Source of the DNA: DASUKM01 sp036278735
GTDB lineage: Bacteria > Acidobacteriota > Vicinamibacteria > Vicinamibacterales > 2-12-FULL-66-21
Length of the DNA stretch: 64,000 nt
Assembly (NCBI GenBank): GCA_036278735.1
Contig: DASUKM010000001.1
Coordinates: 34,711 to 98,710, forward strand
Direction of reading: 5' to 3'
The translations under genes were made by a program, and so were the position numbers. Shown here piece by piece: positions 43,885 to 51,684 of this stretch (position 1 is its first letter; every line of letters starts with the position of its first letter). Under the pieces are notes generated by a model. The model had not been told where the DNA came from. It saw nothing but the letters and a program-made list of their open reading frames with translations, and did no database searches.

Positions 43885-44613
43885 CTACATCCGCGATTGC
43901 CAGATGGCGCGACCGATGAAGAACGGACCGAGCCGGTCGAGATAGAGCGCGGTCTGCTGGGTCTTGCGCATCGCCTGCACGACCGCCGACAGCGGGAACA
44001 GATCCTTGCCGACGAGCCCGATGACGAAGTCGTTGTCGTCGCGATCCAGTCCATGGCAGGCCAGGCGAATGTCGTGGGCATGGTCGGCGGCGCCGAACGT
44101 CATGCCGATGGCGCCGTGCTCGGCGAGGATCGTCCGCTGCTCCGGTTCGGGCAACTGGGCAAAGCGCCCGCTCCGGCGGAGCGGGTACCACACCGCCCAT
44201 GGCCATGCCGGATTCAGCACCGTCCGGCGCGGGCGACCGATCAACGCGTCCTGCAGGTCGGGCTCGTAGCCGAGCGAATACGTGCGCCCGAACATGGTGA
44301 AGGAGGGTTTCTGCTGGAGTACTCGGGCTGCCTCGCCGTTGAGCACCGGGCGCAGCCGATCGATGAACTCGGCGGGTGACTGCGCGAGCGTCAGGATGGC
44401 CACGCCGCGCGGATCGTTGAGGTCCTCGTAGAGCACGCCGGTGATGTCGCCGCGTTCGAGCGCCGAGGCAATCGGGCGCGCATCGGGACAGCCGCCGAAG
44501 GCCAGCAACTGCATGAACAGCCGCTCGTTCGACCGCTGCGGCTGGCCTCCCTTCAGGCCGCCCTTTTCGCTCAAATCCGGCGGCTCGAGCCGGGCGCGCT
44601 TGCTCTCGTCCAT
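43885..44613 (-). CDS. chlorite-dismutase-family protein, HemQ/ChdC-like
   Basis: A 242-residue protein of the Cld-like haem fold. The N-terminus is disordered; the core has RLFMQLLAFGGCPD, a haem-His region (ILAEHGAIGM) and the family end CHGLDRDDNDFVIGLVGK and LGPFFIG, close to the coproheme decarboxylase branch. I cannot place the branch's catalytic tyrosine with certainty (position near residues 165-175 is not aligned by eye), so haem-b synthesis is inferred. TAGAGT lies 7 bases upstream. It follows ligD on the opposite strand and is divergent from the gene at 44666. Confidence 0.85.
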   Translation of the reverse strand: MDESKRARLEPPDLSEKGGLKGGQPQRSNERLFMQLLAFGGCPDARPIASALERGDITGVLYEDLNDPRGVAILTLAQSPAEFIDRLRPVLNGEAARVLQQKPSFTMFGRTYSLGYEPDLQDALIGRPRRTVLNPAWPWAVWYPLRRSGRFAQLPEPEQRTILAEHGAIGMTFGAADHAHDIRLACHGLDRDDNDFVIGLVGKDLFPLSAVVQAMRKTQQTALYLDRLGPFFIGRAIWQSRM

Positions 44614-44620
44614 GGCGTCC

Positions 44621-44626
44621 ACTCTA
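44621..44626 (-). promoter_or_regulatory. -10 box of a predicted leaderless transcript
   Basis: TAGAGT on the minus strand ends 7 bases before the ATG at 44613. Confidence 0.5.
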
Positions 44627-44665
44627 TCAACTTCGCGCGGCACGCGGCTTGGATCGCCACCTCTC

Positions 44666-46390
44666 GTGCTCGTCTATCGCGAGGACGGCCGGCCGGCGGA
44701 GACCGAAGCGATCTGGCGGCAGCTCCGGCGCGTCGCCGCGCACCTCGGCGCGGCGTCAGCGGTGGATGCCACGCAGTCGCTGCTGATCGACGCGGGAGAG
44801 TTCGAAGCGGCCGCCGTGGATGGGCTGTCGCCCGGCCGCGACGAGTGGGGCCGCGCGGCGGAAGCGCTGCGCCGCGTGACGGAGGCGGCCGCCGACGCGT
44901 GGCTCGACGCCGCGTCGGCCGTGAGCGGAGGCGTCTCCGCCAAACCGTTGTTGCACGCGCTCGATGCGGTGCCTCTCGACGCGCTGCCGTCGCGCCTGTC
45001 GCTGCGTGTGCCGGAAGGCTACGCGTACTACGGCCTGTTCCCGTGGACCTACAGTCTGAGCGCGCGCGCGTGGCTCGACGCCGCTCGCCCCCGCACGGCT
45101 GTCTGCATTGGCCTGCGCAGCATCGGGACGAGCCTGTCGGCCGCCGTCGCGACGACGCTTCGACGCGAAGGGTGCGACGTGTGGACCTGCACCGTGCGTC
45201 CGCGCGGGCATCCGTTCGACAGGCGGCTCTCCCTTGGCGAGGGGCTGCGCGCGATCTGGCGCGAGCGCGCCGCGGCGGGCGCGCGGTTCGCGATCGTCGA
45301 CGAAGGGCCGGGCATCAGCGGCTCGTCGTTCGCGGCGGCGATTGAGGCGGTCGCGGACGTCGGCGTGCCTGCCGATCGCATCGTGCTGTTTCCGGCATGG
45401 GATCCGGATCCGTCGCAGCTCTCCTGCGATCGGGCCCGCAGGCTGTGGCGATCGCATCGCCGCTACTGGACGGATGCGGCGCGCGCCGGCGTCACGCCGG
45501 AGCGGATCTTCGGTGTGAACGCGGCAGTGGACTGGTCGGCCGGCCGGTGGCGGGCACACAGCCTCGGCGACGAGCGGCAGTGGCCGGCCGCCCACCCGCG
45601 CCACGAGCGATGGAAAGTGTTCGCGCCGGACGTCCGCGCGGTCATCAAGTTCGTGGGCCTCGGTCGCTACGGCGAACGCGCGCAGGAGCGCGCGGCGCAC
45701 CTTCATGCGTGCGGTCTCGGGCCCGCGCCGGACGCGCTGCGTTCAGGGTTTCTCGCGACGGCCTGGGTCGACGGGCATCCGCTCGAACGCGGCAGCCTCG
45801 ACGCCGGCCGCGCCGCCATCATCGGCCGCTACATCGGACGTGTCGCGGCAATGTTTCCCGCCGAGCGCCAGGCGGGCATCTCCACGCTGCGGCACATGAT
45901 CGACGTGAACGCGCGCGAGGCATTCGGCGGCGAGGCGGCGGCGACGCTCGCACACCGCCACACCTCGCCGGCGTTTCTGGAGGATGCACCGGCCGCCGCA
46001 CTCGACGCCCGGATGCTGCCGCACGAATGGCTCGCGACGGACGGCGGCCTCATGAAAGTCGACGCGCTCGAGCACCACGCCGATCATTTCTTTCCCGGCG
46101 TGCAGGACGCCGCCTGGGACCTGGCCGCCTGTCTGGAGGAATTCGATGCCCCGGGCACGGTCTTCGAGGCGATGATCGACGCCTGCGTGCGCGCCTCGGG
46201 AGACGCTGGCATCCGCGCGCGATTGCCGTTCTTTCGCGCGGCCTACACGGCGTTTCGCCTGGGCTACGCGACCCAGGCGCTCGCGGACCTCGCCGGAACC
46301 GCGGAGGCGCGGCGGTTCACCCACGTACGCACCCGGGCACGCGCCGGGCTCGCCGCGGCTCTCCACCTCACGTCTCCCAGTGTGCCTTGA
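44666..46390 (+). CDS. fusion of a phosphoribosyltransferase-like and an aminoglycoside-phosphotransferase-like domain
   Basis: A 574-residue protein. An ATG at 44612 is in frame, but codons up to 44665 use AT-ending triplets unlike the rest, so I start at GTG 44666. Residues about 100-240 look like a type I phosphoribosyltransferase: AVCIGLRSIGTSLSAAVA, then the PRPP-loop-like FAIVDEGPGISGSS (208-221). Residues 310-500 look like a kinase of the APH fold: VIKFV (Lys328), WVDGHPL, a His-x-Trp at the catalytic loop position (HEWLATDGG) and QDAAWDLA. The usual HxD aspartate is missing. The gene converges with a HAD-like gene. Function unknown; a nucleotide-linked pathway is inferred. Confidence 0.7.
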   Translation: MLVYREDGRPAETEAIWRQLRRVAAHLGAASAVDATQSLLIDAGEFEAAAVDGLSPGRDEWGRAAEALRRVTEAAADAWLDAASAVSGGVSAKPLLHALDAVPLDALPSRLSLRVPEGYAYYGLFPWTYSLSARAWLDAARPRTAVCIGLRSIGTSLSAAVATTLRREGCDVWTCTVRPRGHPFDRRLSLGEGLRAIWRERAAAGARFAIVDEGPGISGSSFAAAIEAVADVGVPADRIVLFPAWDPDPSQLSCDRARRLWRSHRRYWTDAARAGVTPERIFGVNAAVDWSAGRWRAHSLGDERQWPAAHPRHERWKVFAPDVRAVIKFVGLGRYGERAQERAAHLHACGLGPAPDALRSGFLATAWVDGHPLERGSLDAGRAAIIGRYIGRVAAMFPAERQAGISTLRHMIDVNAREAFGGEAAATLAHRHTSPAFLEDAPAAALDARMLPHEWLATDGGLMKVDALEHHADHFFPGVQDAAWDLAACLEEFDAPGTVFEAMIDACVRASGDAGIRARLPFFRAAYTAFRLGYATQALADLAGTAEARRFTHVRTRARAGLAAALHLTSPSVP

Positions 46391-46739
46391 AGCCGTCGAT
46401 CGATCGCAGCGTGTCGTCGAAGTCGCCGCGAAAGCACACCGCACGATCGTCGACGAACACGTGCGCGGGCGGCTTGCGGCTGGTGACCGCGCATACCAGA
46501 TCGTCCAGCCCATGCTCGCGCAGCCATCGACGAACGCCGGACGGATGCCGCGTGGTGAACACGACGACGTCGAAGCCGCGCGTGTGGAGGGCGTCGAGGA
46601 ACCGCCGGGCGCCGTCGCGCGGAGGATCCCAGTGATCGGAATGCTCCCAGCCGGTGTAGCGGTCGAGCACGCCATTCAGGTCCACGCAGACCAGCGGGCG
46701 TGCAGGATTGTTCAGGTCGACGCGAGGCCGGCGCCCCAT
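46368..46739 (-). CDS. small HAD-fold protein
   Basis: A 123-residue protein of the HAD fold: VCVDLNGVLD is motif I, with Asn in place of the usual second residue set, FTTR is motif II, and KPPAHVFVDDRAVCFRGDF is the motif III/IV region. Compact HAD proteins of this length are often nucleotide or sugar phosphatases. Its 3' end overlaps the end of the preceding fusion gene by 23 bases, tail to tail. A weak TAACGT box lies 6 bases before the ATG. Confidence 0.78.
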   Translation of the reverse strand: MGRRPRVDLNNPARPLVCVDLNGVLDRYTGWEHSDHWDPPRDGARRFLDALHTRGFDVVVFTTRHPSGVRRWLREHGLDDLVCAVTSRKPPAHVFVDDRAVCFRGDFDDTLRSIDGFKAHWET

Positions 46740-46811
46740 GCCCTGACGTTACCACGGGCGTGACCGCGGCCGTTCTTGACGGCCGGCGTCCCGCCTCGCT
46801 ACTCTGAGGCG

Positions 46812-47138
46812 GTGCGCCACGTTCGCGCACGCCCCTTGCCCATGTCCATCGATCATCGCCAGGCGGCCAGCGGCCGCACGACGGATCTCGTCAACCTGCT
46901 TCGGGCGCAGCCCTCGGACCCGGCGCTCGCACGGCTCGTCGAGGAAGCCGAAGCGCTCGGACGCGCGATCGCGGCGTTCCATCTCGAAGGCATCCGCTTC
47001 CGGATGTACAACGTCGATCGACTGCTCTCCCCGATGGCTGGATCGCTGCCGGCCGAGTCGGGGCAGATGTTCGACGACATCCGTCATCATCTCGAAGCCG
47101 CGGGTTTCCACACGCGCTCGCATCAGGCTCCGGGCTGA
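46812..47138 (+). CDS. conserved protein of unknown function
   Basis: A 108-residue protein. GTG 46812 is chosen because TACTCT (46800-46805) ends 6 bases upstream; ATG 46842 is the alternative. It is mostly helical (TTDLVNLLRAQPSDPALARL and AEALGRAIAAFHLEGIRFRM). No family recognised. It lies upstream of ytxJ with a 20-base gap and separate promoter. Confidence 0.6.
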   Translation: MRHVRARPLPMSIDHRQAASGRTTDLVNLLRAQPSDPALARLVEEAEALGRAIAAFHLEGIRFRMYNVDRLLSPMAGSLPAESGQMFDDIRHHLEAAGFHTRSHQAPG

Positions 47139-47158
47139 ATGGTAAAATAGGGGGATCC

Positions 47159-47503
47159 ATGGAGCCGACGGACCCGACCCACCTTTCCGAACTGCACGAG
47201 CTGGACGCCGCGATTTCGGAGTCGCGCGAGCGGCCGGTGCTCGTCTTCAAGCACAGCCGCTCCTGCGGCGTGAGCTGCGAAGCGCTCGACGAGCTTCGCG
47301 CCCACATGCGCCGCGGCGCGTCCGCGGCGTACAAGATCATCACGGTCCAGACCCATCGCCCGCTCTCGGATGCCGTCGCCCGCCGCCTCGGCATCCGGCA
47401 CGAGACGCCGCAGGCGATTCTGCTGCGCGACGGGAAGGCCGTCTGGAACGCCTCGCATTTTCAGATTCGCGTCGACGAGCTGGACCGGATCCTGTCCGCG
47501 TAG
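47159..47503 (+). CDS. ytxJ: YtxJ-like monothiol bacilliredoxin
   Basis: A 114-residue thioredoxin-fold protein. LVFKHSRSCGVSCEA matches the YtxJ active site pattern FKHSxxCxxS, with Cys36 as the redox thiol and a second cysteine at 40. By family it reduces bacillithiol-mixed disulphides. TAAAAT at 47143-47148 and a GGGGG site precede the ATG. No bacillithiol-synthesis gene (bshA/B/C) is in the window, so the thiol partner is inferred. Confidence 0.82.
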   Translation: MEPTDPTHLSELHELDAAISESRERPVLVFKHSRSCGVSCEALDELRAHMRRGASAAYKIITVQTHRPLSDAVARRLGIRHETPQAILLRDGKAVWNASHFQIRVDELDRILSA

Positions 47504-47509
47504 ACGCGC

Positions 47510-48412
47510 TCACCCGCTCTCGTCTGTACTCCACAGCCACGCCGCGCCGCGGACGCCGCTGGCATCGCCGTGCGCCGCGCGCTTCAGCGCGGTCGTGACG
47601 CGATCGGAGAAGGTCCACCGGTCCCATCGCGCGGGGACCTCCGTGTACAGCCGATCGATGTTCGAGAGGCCGCCGCCGAGCACGATCACGTCCGGATCGA
47701 GCACGTTGATGATGCTGGCGAACGCGCGCGCCATCCGATCGCAATAGCGCTCCATCACCAGCGCCGCCCACGGTTCGCCCGCGTCCGCGGCCGCCGCCAC
47801 CTGCGGCGCCTCGACGGCGTGGCCGTCCCCGGCCGCCTCCCTCGCCAGCGCCGGCCCGCTCAGGAAGGTTTCGATGCAGCCGGTGTGGCCGCAGTAGCAG
47901 GCCGGCCCGGGCCATTCGCCGGCGCGCGGCCAGGGCAGCGGGTTGTGCCCCCATTCACCGGCAATCGCATTCGGCCCGACGAGCACGCGACCGTCGACCA
48001 CGACCCCGGCGCCGGTGCCGGTGCCGATGATCGCGCCGAACACGGTCCGACCGCCCGCGCCCGCGCCGTCGGACGCTTCCGACAACGCGAAGCAGTTCGC
48101 GTCGTTGGCGAGCCGCACGGGGCGTTCGAGCAGGCGCGACAGGTCGTCGGCGAGGGAACGGCCGTTCAGCCAGACGGAATTCGCGTTCTTCACGAGGCCG
48201 GTCGCCGGCGAGATGGCGCCGGGGATGCCGATGCCGACGCGGGCCGCCCCCGTCACCTCTTCGGCGGCGGCGACGAGCGCCGCAATCGCGCGCAGCGTGG
48301 CGTCGTAGTCGCCGCGCGGCGTGGCGATGCGCCGCCGGAATCGCGGACGACCCTCGCGGTCGATCGCCACCGCCTCGATTTTCGTCCCGCCCAGATCAAT
48401 CCCGATGCGCAT
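47510..48412 (-). CDS. ROK-family sugar kinase (glucokinase/fructokinase-like)
   Basis: A 300-residue kinase. IGIDLGGTKIE is the phosphate-binding loop, VRLANDANCFAL and GTGTGAGVVVDG are ATPase-family motifs, and CYCGHTGCIETFLSG is the ROK zinc site. It would phosphorylate a hexose in the cytoplasm. ATG 48412 overlaps the end of the HAD gene by 17 bases, so the two are probably translated together; both belong to a three-gene operon read from 49480. Confidence 0.9.
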   Translation of the reverse strand: MRIGIDLGGTKIEAVAIDREGRPRFRRRIATPRGDYDATLRAIAALVAAAEEVTGAARVGIGIPGAISPATGLVKNANSVWLNGRSLADDLSRLLERPVRLANDANCFALSEASDGAGAGGRTVFGAIIGTGTGAGVVVDGRVLVGPNAIAGEWGHNPLPWPRAGEWPGPACYCGHTGCIETFLSGPALAREAAGDGHAVEAPQVAAAADAGEPWAALVMERYCDRMARAFASIINVLDPDVIVLGGGLSNIDRLYTEVPARWDRWTFSDRVTTALKRAAHGDASGVRGAAWLWSTDESG

Positions 48413-49136
48413 GGAGCGGTCGATGGAGCGCGGCGAGAATCCGCGCGGCCGTGTCCCCGGCGGGTACCAGCGCGTGCAATTGCTCGACCTCCCGCGCGCC
48501 GGGCGGAGGCGGACGCCGGCCCGGATTGAACCAGATCGCCCTGAGCCCCGCCGCGCGCGCGCCCTCGATGTCGGCGGCCCAGGAATCGCCAATCATGATC
48601 GCGTCGCTCACGGCGACGCCGAGCCGGGCCAGCGCCGTCTCGAACATTGCCGCCGCCGGCTTGGGAGCGCCCACCTCCTCGGAGACGACGAGCGCGTCCA
48701 CGAAGGGGGCGAATCCGCAGAGCGCGATCTTCTCCTGCTGCTCGTCGAGCAGGTTGTTCGACACGACGGCGACGCGGGTGCGGGCATGCAGGAGGGCGAG
48801 CAGCTCGCGCGCGCCGTCGATCCCCCGGCGCGCGTCGCGATAACCGTCGCGATACGCGGCGGCGGCGCCGGCCGCCTGCCCCGCCGTCACCGTCAGCCCC
48901 AGCGCCGCGAACACCCGCCGGAAGCGCTCGATGCGCGCGGCGTCGAGGCTCAGGCGTCCGGCGAGCACTTCGACGTGCAGCTCCTCGAGGAAGTGCGCAT
49001 GGTGCCGTTCGAACGCCTCGAACGCCGCAGAGGAGGCGATCGAGGCGGCGTGTACGCGGGCGAGCGCCGCGCGAGACGAACCGTGGTGATCGAACAGCGT
49101 GTCGTCGAGATCGAACAGGACGGCGGCGTGGGTCAC
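48396..49136 (-). CDS. HAD-family hydrolase
   Basis: A 246-residue phosphatase-like protein with the classical motifs LFDLDDTLFD (I), VVSNN (II), Lys in GAPKPAAAMFETA (III) and MIGDSWAADIEGA (IV), plus a helical cap of the C1 type. The GTG start overlaps the stop codon of the preceding gene (GTGA), and its end overlaps the ROK kinase. Together the order hypothetical, HAD, kinase points to sugar-phosphate metabolism, but the substrate is unknown. Confidence 0.88.
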   Translation of the reverse strand: MTHAAVLFDLDDTLFDHHGSSRAALARVHAASIASSAAFEAFERHHAHFLEELHVEVLAGRLSLDAARIERFRRVFAALGLTVTAGQAAGAAAAYRDGYRDARRGIDGARELLALLHARTRVAVVSNNLLDEQQEKIALCGFAPFVDALVVSEEVGAPKPAAAMFETALARLGVAVSDAIMIGDSWAADIEGARAAGLRAIWFNPGRRPPPPGAREVEQLHALVPAGDTAARILAALHRPLHAHRD

Positions 49137-49480
49137 CGGTGCCGGCGATCCTGCCCGGCGCGGCGCTCCCGGCTGCGGCGCTCGGGCCCGGGCGGCCCCA
49201 GATCGACGGCCCGTCGATCCTGCCCCTTGCGTCGGTCGCGCTGGCGCCGCTCGGTCTTGATGGGCGCCGCCTGCCGGGCGGCCTCCGCGAGCTCGCGCTG
49301 CCGGCGCGCGAGCACCCGCGACGGATCCAGCAGATCCAGCAGGCCTTCGTACGCGGCGCGCAGCCGCGCGTCGTCGGGGGCGCGCGCGAGGTGTTCGCGG
49401 AGACAGTTGGCGGCGGCCACCACGTTGGTGCGCTGCCATCCCTGCAGCGGCGGCGTGCGAAACATGCCGGACTCGGCCAT
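49133..49480 (-). CDS. small basic protein of unknown function, operon head
   Basis: A 115-residue protein. TATAAT at 49490-49495 lies 9 bases before the ATG, with CGAGGT between. Residues 1-60 are helical (TNVVAAANCLREHLARAPDD), the rest is very rich in Arg, Gln and Asp (RRQRDRRKGQDRR and RRSRERRAGQDRR), probably disordered and nucleic-acid binding. It is the first gene of the operon with the HAD and ROK kinase genes. No family recognised. Confidence 0.68.
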   Translation of the reverse strand: MAESGMFRTPPLQGWQRTNVVAAANCLREHLARAPDDARLRAAYEGLLDLLDPSRVLARRQRELAEAARQAAPIKTERRQRDRRKGQDRRAVDLGPPGPERRSRERRAGQDRRHR

Positions 49481-49619
49481 GGACCTCGAATTATATCGAC
49501 GAATGAAACGGATGGCACTGGAGGCGCGTCGAATCGCAAAAGCTCGGGCCCGATCGCCCGCCGCCACGCGCGCGCGGGCGCGCCGGCGTCCATTTTCGTC
49601 CTCATGCTAGACTGACCCG

Positions 49620-50330
49620 ATGCCCGCGGCCGCACTGATCATCGCCGCCGACAACCTGATGCCGCCGCTGCGCGATCGGGTCGACGCGGAAGGGGACGTC
49701 CTCACCTTCTCCGATACCCAGCCGATCGAGGCGCTGCAGGCCATCCTCGAACAGCGGCCGCGGCTCGTCGTGCTCGAACGCCTGTTCGCGGCCACGCCGC
49801 GCGGCGCGGCGCTCATCAACCGCATCAAGAGCGATCCGCATCTGGCCGCCTCGGAGGTGCGCGTGATGTCGCACACCGGGGACTATACGCGGCAGGTCGT
49901 CAAGCCGACGGCCGTCGCGGCGCCGGTGGCCGCCGTCGCGGGCTCCGCCTCGAACAGCGCCGCGAGCGAGCGGGCGCCGGAGGACGGTGCCCCTGCCCGT
50001 CCGCTCGACTGGCACGGCACGCGCCGCGCGCCGCGCTATCGCGTACGCAGCGGCGTCGAGATCCAGTTGGACGGCAATCCGGCCACGGTCATCGATCTGT
50101 CCACCGTCGGCGCGCAAGTCATTTCCGCGACCGTCCTGCGGCCGAACCAGAAAGTCCGCGTCACCGTCCCGAACGACGACTTCATGATGCGCTTCAGGGG
50201 AGCGATCGCGTGGGCGAAGTTCGAACTGCAGCCCTCCGGCGCCGCCGGGGCGCAGTATCGCGCCGGGGTGGAGTTCACCGACGCCGACAGCGCGGCGCTC
50301 GACGCCTTCTGCGAACGCAATCGGCCGTAG
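49620..50330 (+). CDS. PilZ-domain protein with receiver-like N-terminus
   Basis: A 236-residue protein. Residues 1-85 resemble a degenerate receiver (LIIAADNLMPPLRDRV, then LVVLERLF). An Ala/Ser-rich linker leads to a PilZ domain (130-232) with the c-di-GMP-binding pair RRAPRYR and DLSTVGAQV. It would bind cyclic di-GMP and act by protein contact. TAGACT ends about 6 bases before the ATG, again a leaderless arrangement. Confidence 0.82.
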   Translation: MPAAALIIAADNLMPPLRDRVDAEGDVLTFSDTQPIEALQAILEQRPRLVVLERLFAATPRGAALINRIKSDPHLAASEVRVMSHTGDYTRQVVKPTAVAAPVAAVAGSASNSAASERAPEDGAPARPLDWHGTRRAPRYRVRSGVEIQLDGNPATVIDLSTVGAQVISATVLRPNQKVRVTVPNDDFMMRFRGAIAWAKFELQPSGAAGAQYRAGVEFTDADSAALDAFCERNRP

Positions 50331-50333
50331 GAA

Positions 50334-51650
50334 TCAGGCTGTGGGCTTTGGGCGTTGGGCTTGGGGAAACCACGCGGCGGCGACCGATTCGTCGCGCAGG
50401 ATCGTGTCTTCGCGGTCCGATCCGGTCGACACGATGGCCGCGGGGACGCCCGACAATTCCTCGAGGCGGCCGATGTACCGACGCGCCGGCTCCGGGAGAT
50501 CCTCGTAGCGGCGGATGCCGCGTGAGGGCGCGCGCCAGCCGGGCAGCGTTTCGTAGATCGGTTCGCAGCGGCTCACCTGTGCGATCTCGCTCGGGAACTC
50601 CGTCAGCGTCGTCCCCTGGCAGCGATAGGCGGTGCACACCTGCAGTTCCGGCAGGCCGTCGAGCACGTCGAGCTTCGTCAGCGCGAGCGCGTCGAGTCCG
50701 TTGACGCGCACCGCGTACCGCACCGCGACCGCGTCGTACCAGCCGCACCGCCGCGGGCGTCCCGTCACGGCGCCGAATTCCTGTCCGCTCTCGCGCAGCC
50801 GGTTCCCCATGTCGCCGGGCAGTTCGGTCGGGAGCGGCCCCTCGCCCACGCGCGTGGTGTAGGCCTTGACGACCCCGAGCACGCCGTCGATCGCGCGCGG
50901 CGGGATGCCGAGGCCGGTGCACACGCCGCCGATCGTCGCGTTCGATGACGTGACGTACGGGTACGTGCCGTGGTCGATGTCGAGCAGCGTGCCCTGCGCC
51001 CCTTCGAACATGATCGATCGCCCGGCGGCGCGGGCGCGCGCGAGGAACAGCGAGACGTCGGTGACCCACGGCGCCATCCGCTGCCAGGCCTGCCGCAGTT
51101 CCTCGAGCACCTGGTCCGCATCCATCGTCGACTCGGGAATGAGGCGATTGCGCGCGTCCACGTTGTGCCGGACGGCCTCGGCGAGCGTGTCTGGATTCGC
51201 GAGGTCGCCGACGCGGATCCCGCGGCGCGCGATCTTGTCTTCGTAGGCGGGCCCGATGCCGCGCGACGTCGTGCCGATCTTCCGCTCGCCGCGCCGCGCT
51301 TCGCTCAGCAGATCGAGCTCGCGATGATACGGGAGGATGAGATGCGCCTTGTCGCTGATCACGAGCCGGTCGTCGACGTGGATGCCCGCACGTCCCAGCT
51401 CGCCGATCTCGGCGAACAGCGCCTGCGGATCGACGACGACGCCGTTGCCGATGACGCAGGTGATGCCCGGATGCAGAATCCCGGAGGGGAGCAGGCGCAG
51501 CACGAACTTCCGGCCGCTGGCGTACACCGTGTGCCCCGCGTTGTGCCCTCCCTGGTATCGCGCGACGATCGAGAACTGCGGCGTCAGCAGGTCGACGATC
51601 TTGCCCTTGCCTTCATCGCCCCACTGCGCGCCCAACACGGCTATGTTCAT
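50334..51650 (-). CDS. purA: adenylosuccinate synthetase
   Basis: A 438-residue GTP-dependent enzyme joining IMP and aspartate on the way to AMP. GAQWGDEGKGK is the GTP-binding loop, and QGGHNAGHTV, FEGAQGTLLDIDHGTYPYVTSS, GEGPLPTEL and ALTKLDVLDGL are all intact. Length normal. GGAG lies 4 bases before the ATG. It is divergent from hutH with 34 bases between, and the two promoters overlap. Confidence 0.96.
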   Translation of the reverse strand: MNIAVLGAQWGDEGKGKIVDLLTPQFSIVARYQGGHNAGHTVYASGRKFVLRLLPSGILHPGITCVIGNGVVVDPQALFAEIGELGRAGIHVDDRLVISDKAHLILPYHRELDLLSEARRGERKIGTTSRGIGPAYEDKIARRGIRVGDLANPDTLAEAVRHNVDARNRLIPESTMDADQVLEELRQAWQRMAPWVTDVSLFLARARAAGRSIMFEGAQGTLLDIDHGTYPYVTSSNATIGGVCTGLGIPPRAIDGVLGVVKAYTTRVGEGPLPTELPGDMGNRLRESGQEFGAVTGRPRRCGWYDAVAVRYAVRVNGLDALALTKLDVLDGLPELQVCTAYRCQGTTLTEFPSEIAQVSRCEPIYETLPGWRAPSRGIRRYEDLPEPARRYIGRLEELSGVPAAIVSTGSDREDTILRDESVAAAWFPQAQRPKPTA

Positions 51651-51667
51651 CGGCTCCGGTCCCGCAG

Positions 51668-51674
51668 TATTCTA
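51668..51674. promoter_or_regulatory. overlapping divergent -10 boxes of purA and hutH
   Basis: TATTCTA reads TATTCT (51668-51673) towards hutH and TAGAAT (51674-51669) towards purA. Both genes start within 25 bases. RNA polymerase could use only one direction at a time. Confidence 0.5.
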
Positions 51675-51684
51675 CCTTCAATCC

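Noticed and set aside
41978..44206. A 742-codon minus-strand frame opposite ligD
   Set aside because: Antisense of a clear LigD; composition is that of a shadow frame.
44612..44665. ATG 44612 as start of the PRTase-kinase fusion
   Set aside because: The codons between 44612 and 44665 use AT-ending triplets unlike the gene, and this start would overlap the divergent gene's start codon.
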